NCBI RefSeq assembly: GCF_003236365.1
Contig: NZ_POTZ01000007.1
Coordinates: 1 to 40,815 of the forward strand
From: Streptomyces sp. NTH33
GTDB lineage: Bacteria; Actinomycetota; Actinomycetes; Streptomycetales; Streptomycetaceae
DNA: 40,815 bases
Reading direction: 5' to 3'
Made by a program: the position numbers and the translations under genes. The notes under the pieces were generated by a model. The model did not search any database. It was given only the letters and a program-made list of their open reading frames with translations, and was not told where the DNA came from. Positions within the stretch are counted from its first letter, which is position 1. Every line of letters begins with the position of its first letter. Positions 1 to 8,216 of the stretch are shown in pieces.

Positions 1-220
1 GCGGGTGCCACATCGCTGCGCGATGTGCAAGCGAACACCTCCGCTGCGCGGAGGTGTTGCGCTCCCGCTCCGCGGGAGCGCTGGCGGGTGGCTGCGCCAC
101 CCGCGCAACCCCGATGCTACGCATCGGGGTTGACGCTCCGTCCGCTGCGCTCCCGGAGCGGCGAGACTGCGTCTCGCTACTGGGCTTCCGCTGCGCTGCA
201 GCCCGGGCCGGCGGATCCGC
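1..220. other. Streptomyces-type telomere (terminal palindromes)
   Basis: A run of perfect GC-rich hairpins, most with a 3-nt loop, fills this stretch: stems 9-16/20-27, 34-44/48-58, 59-68/72-81, 84-92/96-104, 106-117/121-132 and 161-167/171-177. A longer-looped hairpin pairs 134-140 with 154-160, and GCGGATCCGC at 211-220 is a perfect palindrome. The order, the TGC loops (GCA on the other strand) and the short spacers match what I know of archetypal Streptomyces chromosome and linear-plasmid ends. In replication the 3' overhang folds into such hairpins and is patched by terminal-protein priming. The window starts inside the outermost palindrome (only GCGGGT remains of the usual first element), so about 7-8 terminal bases seem to be missing. 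No gene is credible here; the short reading frames are composition artefacts. Confidence 0.93.
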
Positions 221-448
221 TGCACTCCCCCGCCTGACGGTCCTTCCGGCTGCGCCTCCAGGATTGTTGGGGCCCGCTGATGCAGGCCGGGCTGGCTGCG
301 AGGGTGAGGGGTTGCTCGTTCGTTTCGGGTGCCGGTGTAGTGGGTGCATCAGTTTGATGCAGCATGTAGTGTTGGTGGAAATACGGGACACCCCTCAACC
401 ACCCGATGTGGGCCCAGATGCCCGCGCCTTTCGGAAAAGGGAAAACGC
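221..448. other. Subtelomeric non-coding stretch
   Basis: This lies between the telomeric hairpins and the first gene. I see no convincing reading frame. It becomes less GC-rich toward its right end, as expected for a promoter region, and carries the inverted repeat at 345-361. Confidence 0.5.
345..361. promoter_or_regulatory. Inverted repeat, possible operator
   Basis: TGCATCA-GTT-TGATGCA is a perfect 7-3-7 inverted repeat in a locally AT-richer patch about 90 bases upstream of the start at 449. Its size suits a dimeric helix-turn-helix regulator. It is unlike the GC-rich telomeric hairpins. No binding protein can be named. Confidence 0.35.
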
Positions 449-982
449 ATGTGGAGTGCTCAGGACGTGGCGCGGGATCAGGTCCGGCGTCAGGCGAATG
501 GCCTGGACGTCGCCGCCGTTGCGGAAAAGGTCGCGGAGGCCGCTGTCCGTGAGCGGGAAACCGCGGATCAGTTGAGGGGAAACGGTTCCTTCTACGAGTT
601 CGAGATGGACCGGGAGCGGTTGGCTGTCATTTGGCTGGCCCAGCACGCTGAGTGGCGGCGCGTCAGGGACTTGATGGCTGCAGCCGGTTGGGGCGTGTAC
701 GAGCCGGAACGGGACGCTCAGGGCTCGGTGTGGGCTCGCGAGCGTGAGGAACGGCTTGCTGGTGCTCTTGCGGGACAGGCCGCCTTGGGGGAACGGCAGG
801 GGGAGGAAGCGGATGAGCTGCGGGCGGAGGTCTGGCTGTCCGCCGCGCCCGGTCGGCTGGTCCGGGCGGTGGCCTACCGGGCGGGGCTGCGCCCCTCTCA
901 GGTCCTGGCCGAGCTCGCCGAGCGGATCGTCGTGAGCGAGGACGGCACGGTGTCTGTGCCGCCTTTCACGCCGTCCCTGTGA
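449..982 (+). CDS. Subtelomeric protein of unknown function
   Basis: This encodes 177 residues; I do not recognise a family. The start at ATG 449 is chosen because a purine-rich GGAAAAGGGAAAA lies just upstream; an earlier in-frame ATG at 344 would run through the putative operator. The protein is highly charged and mostly helical in character (many E, R and A). Residues ~135-165 (AYRAGLRPSQVLAELAERIV) could form a small helix-turn-helix-like unit, but this is weak. There are no signal peptide or membrane segments, so it is probably cytoplasmic. It stands 43 bases before the helicase on the same strand and may be co-transcribed with it, which suggests a role linked to telomere or terminal transfer functions. 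That role is inferred from position only. Confidence 0.6.
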   Translation: MWSAQDVARDQVRRQANGLDVAAVAEKVAEAAVRERETADQLRGNGSFYEFEMDRERLAVIWLAQHAEWRRVRDLMAAAGWGVYEPERDAQGSVWAREREERLAGALAGQAALGERQGEEADELRAEVWLSAAPGRLVRAVAYRAGLRPSQVLAELAERIVVSEDGTVSVPPFTPSL

Positions 983-1025
983 TTTCCGAAGCGAGCGGAA
1001 AAGAAGGCAGAGGAGGAGCGGGGAG

Positions 1026-3686
1026 ATGCTGGGTATTCGGCTTCGGGAACACCAGGTGGCCCAGAAAGCGGCTTTCCGTCGGTGGGTGGGATTCCCTGCA
1101 AGATCATCTGTGTCCCCTCAGGGGGCCCGGGGCACGATCGTGTCCGCGACCGGATCGGGGAAGACGATCACCGCCGCTGCGTGTGCACTGGAGTGCTTCC
1201 CGGGCGGACGGATCCTGGTGACCGTTCCGACCCTGGACCTGCTCGTGCAGACCGCCCAGGCGTGGCGGCTGGTGGGCCACCGGGCGTCGATGGTGGCGGT
1301 GTGCTCGCTGGAGAACGACCCCGTGCTCAACTCGCTGGGGGTACGCACCACCACCAACCCCATCCAGCTCGCGCTGTGGGCCGGGAAGGGACCGATGGTC
1401 GTGTTCGCCACGTACGCCTCGCTGGTGGACCGCGAGGACATCGACGCACCCGAGGGCAAGGGCAAGGTTCGCGGGCCGCTGGAGGCCGCCCTGGCGGGCG
1501 GGGAGCGCCTGTACGGGCAGCAGATGAGCGGGTTCGACCTCGCGATCGTGGACGAAGCCCACGGTACGGCGGGTGATCTCGGGCGGCCGTGGGCGGCGAT
1601 CCACGACAACCAGCGGATCCCGGCGGATTTCCGGCTGTACCTGACCGCGACCCCGCGCATCCTCGCCGCGCCCCGCCCGCAGAAGGGCACGGACGGGAAG
1701 GAGCTGGAGATCGCGAGCATGGCCGACGACCCGGACGGGACGTACGGCGCGTGGCTGGCCGAGCTCGGGCTCTCGGAGGCGATCGAGCGGGGCATCCTCG
1801 CCGGATTCGAAATCGACGTCCTGGAGATCCACGACCCCTCCCCCGTCCTCGGGGAATCGGAGGAGGCGCAGCGGGGCCGACGCCTCGCCTTGCTGCAGAC
1901 CGCACTCTTGGAACACGCAGCGGCGTACAACCTGCGTACGGTCATGACGTTCCACCAGAAGGTGGAAGAAGCAGCCGCGTTCGCGGACAAGCTGCCCCAG
2001 ACCGCAGCCGAGCTGTACGCAGGCGACGCCACCGGCGACGACCTGGCGGCCGCGGACCGGCTCCCCGCCTCGTCGATCGATGCCGACTTCTACGAGCTGG
2101 AGGCCGGCCGCCACGTACCCCCGGACCGGGTGTGGTCGGCGTGGCTGTGCGGCGACCACCTCGTCACCGAACGGCGCGAGGTGCTGCGGCAGTTCGCAGG
2201 CGGCATCGACGTCGGCAACCGGCGCGTGCACCGGGCGTTCCTGGCGAGCTGCCGCGTGCTCGGGGAAGGCGTGGACATCACCGGCGAGCGGGGCGTGGAA
2301 GCCGTCTGCTTCGCCGACACCCGCACCTCCCAGGTCGAGATCGTGCAGAACATCGGCCGGGCGCTGCGGCCCAACCGGGACGGCACCACGAAGGTCGCCC
2401 GGATCATCGTGCCCGTCTTCCTCCAGCCCGGCGAGGACCCTACCGACATGGTCGCCTCTTCCTCGTATGCGGGACTGGTCGCTGTGCTCCAAGGCCTGCG
2501 CTCGCACGATGAACGACTCGTGGAACAGCTCGCCTCCCGCGCCCTCACCAGCGGACAGCGCACAGTGCACGTCCGGCGCGACAAGGACGGGCGGATCATC
2601 GGCGCCGGCGGCGACGGGGAGGACCAGGAACAGGACGACACCCAGGCCGCCGCCGAATCGGCCCTGCTGCACTTCTCCACACCGCGCGATGCGGCCACCA
2701 TCGCCGCGTTCCTGCGCACGCGGGTCTACCGGCCGGAGTCCCTGGTGTGGCTCGAGGGCTACCAGGCCCTCATCCGCTGGCGAGCCGAGAACGGCATCAC
2801 CGGCCTGCACGTCGTCCCGTATGACGTTGAGACCGAGGTCGGCGTCACGAAGGACTTTCCGCTGGGCAGGTGGGTGCACCAGCAGAGAAAGGCCCTGCGG
2901 GCGGGGGAGCTGGAACCGCGCCGCAAGGAGCTGCTGGACGCGCCGGAGGCCGGGATGGTGTGGGAGCCGGGCGAGGAGGCCTGGGAGACCAAGCTCGCCG
3001 CGCTGCGCTCCTACCGGCGGGCCACCGGGCACCTCGCCCCCCGGCAGGATGCGGTCTGGGGCGAGGACGGGGCGATGGTGCCCATCGGGCAGCACATGGC
3101 CAATCTGCGCCGCAAGGGCGGCCTTGGGAAGGGCCCGGAGCGGGCCCGGGTGCGCGCGCAGCAGCTGGCGGCGATCGACCCGGACTGGAACTGCCCCTGG
3201 CCCCTGGACTGGCAGCGCCACTACCGCGTGCTCGCGGACCTGGTCGACGCCGACGGCAGCCTGCCCGACATCGCCCCCGGCGTGCTGATGGACGGCGATG
3301 ACATCGGGCGGTGGCTTCAGCGGCAGAAGCAGCCGGGCACCTGGACGCAGTTGTCCACCGAGCAGCAGGAACGGTTGGAGAGGCTGGGCGTCAAGCCCGC
3401 CCCGGCGCCGCCTGGCGCCCCGGCAGCCGGGCGTGCGGCGAAAGGCACCAGCAAGGCGCAGCAGGCATTCCAGCGCGGCCTGGCAGCCCTCGCGCAGTGG
3501 GTGGAACGGGAGGGCTCGTACCGGCCGGTGCCAAGGGGTCACAGCGAACAGATCACGGTCGACGGCGAGACGGAGCCGGTGACCGTGAAGCTGGGCGTAT
3601 GGGTCTCGAACACCCGCGCGAGGCGCGACAAGCTCACCCAGGAGCAGCGGGCCGCACTCGCCGAGCTCGGGGTGGGGTGGACGTAG
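1026..3686 (+). CDS. ttrA: TtrA-like telomere-proximal DEAD/DEAH helicase
   Basis: An 886-residue superfamily 2 helicase. Motif I/Walker A is ATGSGKT at residues 41-47, motif II is DEAH at 175-178, motif III is TATPR at 206-210, and motif VI is in QNIGRALRPN. The C-terminal third carries helicase-associated repeats rich in W and R (for example EAWETKLAALRSYRRATGHL), as in subtelomeric helicases of Streptomyces. Such genes, called ttrA, lie next to many Streptomyces telomeres and have been tied to conjugal transfer of linear replicons. The start at ATG 1026 follows an AGGAGGAG-like ribosome site. Codon use is ordinary for Streptomyces. A second copy lacking its N-terminus lies at 8341-10737. 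The family assignment is strong; the ttrA name rests on position and domain make-up. Confidence 0.85.
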   Translation: MLGIRLREHQVAQKAAFRRWVGFPARSSVSPQGARGTIVSATGSGKTITAAACALECFPGGRILVTVPTLDLLVQTAQAWRLVGHRASMVAVCSLENDPVLNSLGVRTTTNPIQLALWAGKGPMVVFATYASLVDREDIDAPEGKGKVRGPLEAALAGGERLYGQQMSGFDLAIVDEAHGTAGDLGRPWAAIHDNQRIPADFRLYLTATPRILAAPRPQKGTDGKELEIASMADDPDGTYGAWLAELGLSEAIERGILAGFEIDVLEIHDPSPVLGESEEAQRGRRLALLQTALLEHAAAYNLRTVMTFHQKVEEAAAFADKLPQTAAELYAGDATGDDLAAADRLPASSIDADFYELEAGRHVPPDRVWSAWLCGDHLVTERREVLRQFAGGIDVGNRRVHRAFLASCRVLGEGVDITGERGVEAVCFADTRTSQVEIVQNIGRALRPNRDGTTKVARIIVPVFLQPGEDPTDMVASSSYAGLVAVLQGLRSHDERLVEQLASRALTSGQRTVHVRRDKDGRIIGAGGDGEDQEQDDTQAAAESALLHFSTPRDAATIAAFLRTRVYRPESLVWLEGYQALIRWRAENGITGLHVVPYDVETEVGVTKDFPLGRWVHQQRKALRAGELEPRRKELLDAPEAGMVWEPGEEAWETKLAALRSYRRATGHLAPRQDAVWGEDGAMVPIGQHMANLRRKGGLGKGPERARVRAQQLAAIDPDWNCPWPLDWQRHYRVLADLVDADGSLPDIAPGVLMDGDDIGRWLQRQKQPGTWTQLSTEQQERLERLGVKPAPAPPGAPAAGRAAKGTSKAQQAFQRGLAALAQWVEREGSYRPVPRGHSEQITVDGETEPVTVKLGVWVSNTRARRDKLTQEQRAALAELGVGWT

Positions 3687-3846
3687 CAGCCTTGTCGTCG
3701 GCGCTCCTCGGGCTCTCGTAGCCGACGCCGGCTGGTGCTGTCTCGCGAATACCGGAACCGGCGGTCAAGAGTGGGCAGCGTGGGAGAACTGACGCTATGG
3801 GCCGCAGGATGCCGGCCCTGTCGGCTGGCCGCTTGGGGAGGCGGAC

Positions 3847-4404
3847 GTGGGGCAGATCGAGCAAGGGCTGGAGCACGCGTTACGCACCCGGCCCGTTCCC
3901 TCAAGCACCGAGGCCCGTCTGCGGTTTCTGCTGGCGACACACCGGCATTCCACCCGGAGGGTGGCCGCCGTGCTGGGCGTGTCACAGCGCACCGTGCAGC
4001 GGTGGGTGACACAGAAGCCCGGAGCGCGGCGCCCGCCGGGCCCGCTGCAGGTGGGGGCGATCGAGGAAGCCGTCCTGGCCCGGTGGCAGCCCCGGATACG
4101 GGCCCGCCGGCGTGCCCAGGCCGAAGCGGAGGGCTTCGTCTTCCACACCAGGGCGCGGTTCGGGTTCGCCGCACCGGCAGGGTCCTCGGACGATCCGCGG
4201 GTGCGGTGGATCACCCAGTACCTGCCGGGAGAGGTCGCCCGGGAGTTGTTCGCCGCCCGGGACGCCGGCGCGGGCGAGCAGCAGCAGTTGGCGATCCTGG
4301 CCCGCGCGCTGGGGCACGCATATTTCCGCGACGGGGGCCGACGCGCCCACGGACTGCACATCGCCTTCAGTGACCTCGAGTTCGCCGACTTCTCGATCGG
4401 ATGA
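3847..4404 (+). CDS. tpg: Terminal protein Tpg
   Basis: This 185-residue protein matches the size and motif order of the terminal proteins that cap and prime Streptomyces telomeres. It begins MGQIEQGLEHA, has a helix-turn-helix at about 36-55 (VAAVLGVSQRTVQRWV), then RWQPRIRARRRAQ (79-91), TRARFGF (101-107), and ends with FRDGGRRAHGL (160-170). The GTG start follows GGGAGG at a good distance. Tpg is covalently attached to DNA 5' ends and normally works with Tap, whose gene usually lies directly upstream in an operon. Here the upstream gene is the helicase and no tap is visible. At the position I align with the priming Thr of the archetypal protein (about residue 114), this protein has Ser-Ser (113-114). 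Its place 4 kb from the telomere fits its function. Confidence 0.88.
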   Translation: MGQIEQGLEHALRTRPVPSSTEARLRFLLATHRHSTRRVAAVLGVSQRTVQRWVTQKPGARRPPGPLQVGAIEEAVLARWQPRIRARRRAQAEAEGFVFHTRARFGFAAPAGSSDDPRVRWITQYLPGEVARELFAARDAGAGEQQQLAILARALGHAYFRDGGRRAHGLHIAFSDLEFADFSIG

Positions 4405-4415
4405 GCCCGCCCTTT

Positions 4416-4437
4416 CGATCGGGCACATGGCCGATCG
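4416..4437. terminator. Possible bidirectional terminator between convergent genes
   Basis: CGATCGG at 4416-4422 pairs with CCGATCG at 4431-4437 across an 8-nt loop. It lies between the ends of tpg (+) and the third transposon gene (-). There is no U-run, which is common in Streptomyces. This is modest support only. Confidence 0.4.
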
Positions 4438-4452
4438 GACGCGTCAGGGCGT

Positions 4453-5553
4453 TCAGCGCCGCGAGGGCCTAGCGCGTACGGCCAGCATCGCTTCGTACCT
4501 GTTGGCCTCCTGCCGCTCGCGCCAGTCCCACTCCACACGGCCGGCCGGGCCTTGACGGCGGGCCGCGGGCGGCTGGGGCGGGCGCAGCCTGGCCGTCTCC
4601 GCCACGCGCAGCAGGAGTGCACGGTTGCCTGGCGTGGCGAGCAGTTCCTGGTCCTGCCCGGATACGAGTCGGGCGAAGCAGGCCGCGGCCCGCAGGAAGA
4701 CGCCCGCCCAGGGCGGTACGGGGTAGGCGGCGCAGCCGTCGGTGTAGCGGGCGCGGTCGTGCAGGGCGAGCGTGGCCGCGTCGTCGTCGTAGTCGCGGGG
4801 GCGGGCGGTAGCGAGTTGCTGGAGGGACGCGCCGGTGAACAATGCGGCGGCAATGGTCGCGGCCAGGCGAGGGTGCGCACTCGCCCCGTGAAGCCGGTGG
4901 GCGACTCGCTGGGCGGTGTGTGGGGTGAGAGGCGCGGGCGGCGGACGGTGCCGCCAGACGATCGGCGGCGGCGTGCACACGGCGGCGCAGGGGGCAGGGC
5001 TGTCGTAGGAGACGAGGCGGTCCAGTGCAGGCAGGGTGAGCCATCGGCTGGCTGGCCGGGCCGGTTGGTCCGCAGGCAGGGGTTCGGCGCAGGGCGTGCC
5101 GTAGTAGTGGCGGCGGGCGGCCTGGAAGTCGGTGGTGATGGTGTGGTCGGCCGTCTGCAGGGCCTGGTGCAGGGCGGCGGGCAGGTGGGGGCGGTGACAG
5201 ACCAGGGTCAGGTGGATCCCGGTGAGTGTGCGCAGTTTCAGGAGGCGCATCGCGCGGCGGGCGGTGAGGCGGTGCGCGCGCAGCACGGTCAGCCGAGTGA
5301 CGGGAAGGGCAGTGATCCAAGCGGTGGCGGCTTCCCAGGCAGGCTGACGACCGCTGGGGAAGCGGCCGGGGAGCAGGGACGGTTTGCCCAGGGCGGCGAG
5401 AAGGTCGTGGGCGAGGCCGGTCTCGCTGGTGGTACCCGGGCCGGGGTGCAGGGTGATCCGGCCGGACGGCAAGTGGTGGGCTGCCAGGGCGGTGTGCGTG
5501 TAGAGCGCGTCGTCGTGGCGGTCGATGACGACGGTGACGGGCGGCAATGGCAT
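4453..5553 (-). CDS. Third gene of the Mu/Tn7-like transposon, unknown function
   Basis: This encodes 366 residues. ATG 5553 lies 5 bases after the ATPase stop, so translation is probably coupled to it; I see no clear ribosome site. I recognise no named family. Residues ~45-150 resemble an AAA+ core that has lost its nucleotide motifs: RLTVLRAHRLTARRAMRLL (87-105) sits where ATPases of this kind have VDEAHRL, and GIHLTLVCHR (112-121) looks like a sensor-1 strand. Residues ~228-292 (LFTGASLQQLATARPRDYD...YPVPPWAGVFLRA) recall the core of tyrosine recombinases, but the catalytic Arg of the G-L-R motif is replaced (GAS). Both resemblances are by eye. No TniQ-type zinc cysteine pairs are seen. 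Position suggests a target-selection or regulatory role in transposition. Confidence 0.65.
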   Translation of the reverse strand: MPLPPVTVVIDRHDDALYTHTALAAHHLPSGRITLHPGPGTTSETGLAHDLLAALGKPSLLPGRFPSGRQPAWEAATAWITALPVTRLTVLRAHRLTARRAMRLLKLRTLTGIHLTLVCHRPHLPAALHQALQTADHTITTDFQAARRHYYGTPCAEPLPADQPARPASRWLTLPALDRLVSYDSPAPCAAVCTPPPIVWRHRPPPAPLTPHTAQRVAHRLHGASAHPRLAATIAAALFTGASLQQLATARPRDYDDDAATLALHDRARYTDGCAAYPVPPWAGVFLRAAACFARLVSGQDQELLATPGNRALLLRVAETARLRPPQPPAARRQGPAGRVEWDWRERQEANRYEAMLAVRARPSRR

Positions 5554-5558
5554 GGTGG

Positions 5559-6302
5559 TCAGGCGAGGCGGCTGAAGGCCCAGCGCAACAGCTCCTGGTC
5601 CACGCGGGCACGGCCGGTACGGGCCAGGGCGGTACGAGCGTGGGCGGTCAGCTGGGCCCAGGCGCGGAAGTTGCCGTGCGTGGCGTGGCTGTCGGCGAAC
5701 GTGATGTCGTCGGGGTCGGCGTCGGCCCAGACCGGGTGGAACAGCGGGATCACCTCGAGGACCTCGCTGGGGGTGAGGCGGGTGAACTGCTGCCAGATGA
5801 AGACGCGGGAGGAGAGCATCGGTTCGCGGCGCAGCACGGTGTGGCAGCCCGCGCCGCCGACGAAGATGATGGCGAGCTGGGTTGAGGGTTCGTCCCACAG
5901 GTAGCGGAAGTATTCGAACGCCTCCCCGTTGAGCCACTGGGCCTCGTCGACGAGGAAGGTGCGGGGACGTTCGGCCAGGGCGGTCTTCAGCAGGCGGTCG
6001 AACTCGCTGGGATGGCGCGGTGGTTCGCCGGCCAGGTCGAGCGCGGTGAACAGTTCGTAGCGCACCGCGCGGGCGGTGGGCCGGGCCCGGAAGGTGATCT
6101 TGCGGACGTCCTCGCCGGGTTCGAGTTCGCGCAGGCAGGTGTTGACGGCGAGGGTCTTGCCGAAGCCGGCACCACCGTGGATGCACATCATGGCCCGCGC
6201 GGCGACCGTGTCGGTAATGTTCTCCCGGGCCGCCAGCAGCGCGCGGGTGGTGACCACGCAGGCGTCGGGCAGGTCGACGTACTGGTAGGTGGCCGCGGTC
6301 AC
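5559..6302 (-). CDS. AAA+ transposition ATPase (TnsC/TniB-like)
   Basis: A 247-residue AAA+ ATPase. Walker A is GGAGFGKT (43-50), Walker B is TFLVDEAQ (115-122) and the sensor-1 strand is IIFVGGAG (about 145-152). Its length and motif order fit the ATP-dependent target-capture proteins of Mu-, Tn7- and Tn5053-type transposons (MuB, TnsC, TniB), which activate the partner DDE transposase and prevent self-insertion. The GTG start at 6302 overlaps the transposase stop (GTGA), so the two are translationally coupled and made in concert. It could equally be described as IstB-like, but the partner transposase has a Mu/TnsB layout rather than an IS21 one. No sign of inactivation is seen. Confidence 0.85.
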   Translation of the reverse strand: MTAATYQYVDLPDACVVTTRALLAARENITDTVAARAMMCIHGGAGFGKTLAVNTCLRELEPGEDVRKITFRARPTARAVRYELFTALDLAGEPPRHPSEFDRLLKTALAERPRTFLVDEAQWLNGEAFEYFRYLWDEPSTQLAIIFVGGAGCHTVLRREPMLSSRVFIWQQFTRLTPSEVLEVIPLFHPVWADADPDDITFADSHATHGNFRAWAQLTAHARTALARTGRARVDQELLRWAFSRLA

Positions 6303-8023
6303 GAGGCGCCTCCGTCTTCATCGGTGGTGAGACGTGTAGCCCGCCCGTCCGGGCCGTCCGGGGCAAAAGCGCCATCACTCCCGGACGGGACCGGGGCGGG
6401 CCGGCCTGGCGTGGTCAGCGCGGTCAGGGAAGCAGGGGTACGCCACCCGGCCGGAGGCGCGGCGGGCGGGATCAGATCGGGCAGCGCCCACTCGGCCGCA
6501 TCCTTCAGCCGCTCCTGATCGGCGGCCCGGTCGGCCTCGGCCGCGCTCAACGAGCCCAGCCGCTCGGGCGGCTTGGCCTCGGTGACCGCGGCGTACCGAG
6601 TGCGGGTGTGCTCGGAGGCGGCAGACAAGGCGCGGGCCAGGCGCCGCTTCTCGGCATCCTTGCGCCGCCGGTGTGCCCTGCGCTGCTCGGGCGTGGCCTC
6701 ATCCGAAGGGTGCGCCGGCCCCAGGTACTTTCCGGACGCAGCCTCGAACACCTCGATCTCGTGGTCGTGGTGCGGGATGTAGCGCAGGCGGACCTTCGTC
6801 CCCGCATCCGCGCCGCCGTGCATCCACTCCCCCACGTAATACCGATTCCTCCAGCGCACCCCGCTGGTGGTGAGCGTGCGCATACGTCCGTCGTCGGCGA
6901 GCGTGAACCGGTACAGCAGGCCCGGGTCCACATCCTCGATCGGAGTGGGATCGTCCCGCCACGCCTCAAGCGGCGTACGCCCGCCAAGGGCCTGCGAGGT
7001 GTGCTCTGCGTTCCACCACGTGACCCACTGAAGCAGCAGGCGGACGAACTCGGCGAACGGCAGCGGCTCCGCGGCGATGGCATGCTTGCCGCGGGCGCCG
7101 GGGCGCAGCCGGGTGGACGGGGCGTGGGTGTAGCGGGGCAGCGAGGCGAAGAGCATCTTCTCCGCGCACCTGTTCAAGTTCTCGATCGATCCCTTCAGAT
7201 CCGGCCGATACGGCGGGAGCGGCTGCACTGGCACGGCGAAGTGACCCAAAGCGTCGGCGACGGTGGCCGAGAGGAAATCGGCGCCGCGGTCGATGCGCAC
7301 CAGCGAGGGCAGGCCGCCGATCGGCCCGTACGGGCCGGTGGGGTCCTCATTGCGCGAGAGCGCAATCCGCAAGCTGGCGAGGATCGCGTCTCTGGAGGGC
7401 TGGTGCGGGGTGACCGCCGCGCCCGGAATCGTCTCGGTGGCACAGTCGATGAACCACGTCACCCACGGGAACACCAACTCGCCGTCCAGCAACACCTCGA
7501 CCGGCACATGCTTGTGATCCGCCTCCCAGCAGGCATTCCGCCACTGACGCGGACGCCGCAGATGCACATCATGACGGCGCCTGGCGCGCTCCCCACCGAC
7601 AAGGGCCGCACGCTGCCCGGCGTTCAGATCCAGACGAATCGCCCGGTGCAGCGTCGCCAACGACGGCACCGGATCCACCTCACGTCCCTCGGCGACGGCT
7701 GCGGCATACTCGCCCACCAGCTCCCGGTGCAGCGCGGCCGCGTTCCCGCACCACGCCGCAAGACGTCCATGCAACTCGTCCGTGATCCGAAACCGCTGGC
7801 GCCCGGCCGGCTCCATGCGCCCCTGGCGGCCATCGTCCAGCCATCGCCACACCGTCCGCAGCGACACCCCCGCCGACCTGGCGACCAGCTGCGCGTGCTC
7901 CGTGGTCAACTCCCCGCGCCCGTCCAGCGCCAGCAACCGTGCGAGCGCCTGCTCACGCCCCAGCGCCCGCGACACCAGCGAGACCTCCTCGGCCCCTGCC
8001 CCGTTCTCACCCGGCCCGGCCAT
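6299..8023 (-). CDS. DD35E transposase (Mu/TnsB-like integrase catalytic domain)
   Basis: A 574-residue transposase. The N-terminus (about 35-65) holds a helix-turn-helix (AQLVARSAGVSLRTVWRWL) expected to bind the transposon ends. The RNase H-like catalytic core has Asp169 in WEADHK, Asp245 in VRIDRGADF and Glu281 in KGSIENLNR, giving exact DD35E spacing, so the enzyme should be active. A Mu-type beta-barrel region follows (about 360-450), then a basic, poorly ordered tail (RRAHRRRKDAEKRR) that may contact the ATPase. ATG 8023 is preceded by GGGGG at a suitable distance. It is the first gene of a three-gene operon reading away from the repeats at 8217-8319, the expected layout of a Tn5053/Tn7-like element. 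Confidence 0.88.
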   Translation of the reverse strand: MAGPGENGAGAEEVSLVSRALGREQALARLLALDGRGELTTEHAQLVARSAGVSLRTVWRWLDDGRQGRMEPAGRQRFRITDELHGRLAAWCGNAAALHRELVGEYAAAVAEGREVDPVPSLATLHRAIRLDLNAGQRAALVGGERARRRHDVHLRRPRQWRNACWEADHKHVPVEVLLDGELVFPWVTWFIDCATETIPGAAVTPHQPSRDAILASLRIALSRNEDPTGPYGPIGGLPSLVRIDRGADFLSATVADALGHFAVPVQPLPPYRPDLKGSIENLNRCAEKMLFASLPRYTHAPSTRLRPGARGKHAIAAEPLPFAEFVRLLLQWVTWWNAEHTSQALGGRTPLEAWRDDPTPIEDVDPGLLYRFTLADDGRMRTLTTSGVRWRNRYYVGEWMHGGADAGTKVRLRYIPHHDHEIEVFEAASGKYLGPAHPSDEATPEQRRAHRRRKDAEKRRLARALSAASEHTRTRYAAVTEAKPPERLGSLSAAEADRAADQERLKDAAEWALPDLIPPAAPPAGWRTPASLTALTTPGRPAPVPSGSDGAFAPDGPDGRATRLTTDEDGGAS

Positions 8024-8216
8024 GACGTACCCCCTGGCACCGACGCCGCGTACCGGCGCACATCAAGCACGTTCCCCGTCAACCCCCAGACACAGTCCGG
8101 CAGTTCACACGATCCGGGACAGACAAACCAATCCTGGAAACACGCGGCAAGCCGAGCGCTATACTCCCCCACCGCTCCGGAATCTGCACCACACCGACCA
8201 GCGGACACTCATCCCC
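8024..8216. other. Upstream region of the transposase operon
   Basis: This stretch between the transposase start and the end repeats holds no credible gene. It is markedly less GC-rich than its surroundings and probably contains the transposase promoter, though I cannot place the -35 and -10 boxes with confidence. Confidence 0.4.

Noticed and set aside
9-180. Evenly spaced hairpins that could suggest a CRISPR array
   Set aside because: The stems differ in sequence from one to the next and there are no repeated units or spacers; they are telomeric palindromes.
1104-3542. Long open frame of 812 codons opposite the helicase
   Set aside because: It is a GC-skew shadow: its product has no motif, while the plus strand carries all helicase motifs in order.
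4003-4018. GGTGACACAG as a left end of the transposon
   Set aside because: It lies inside the conserved coding part of tpg and stands alone without a second repeat.
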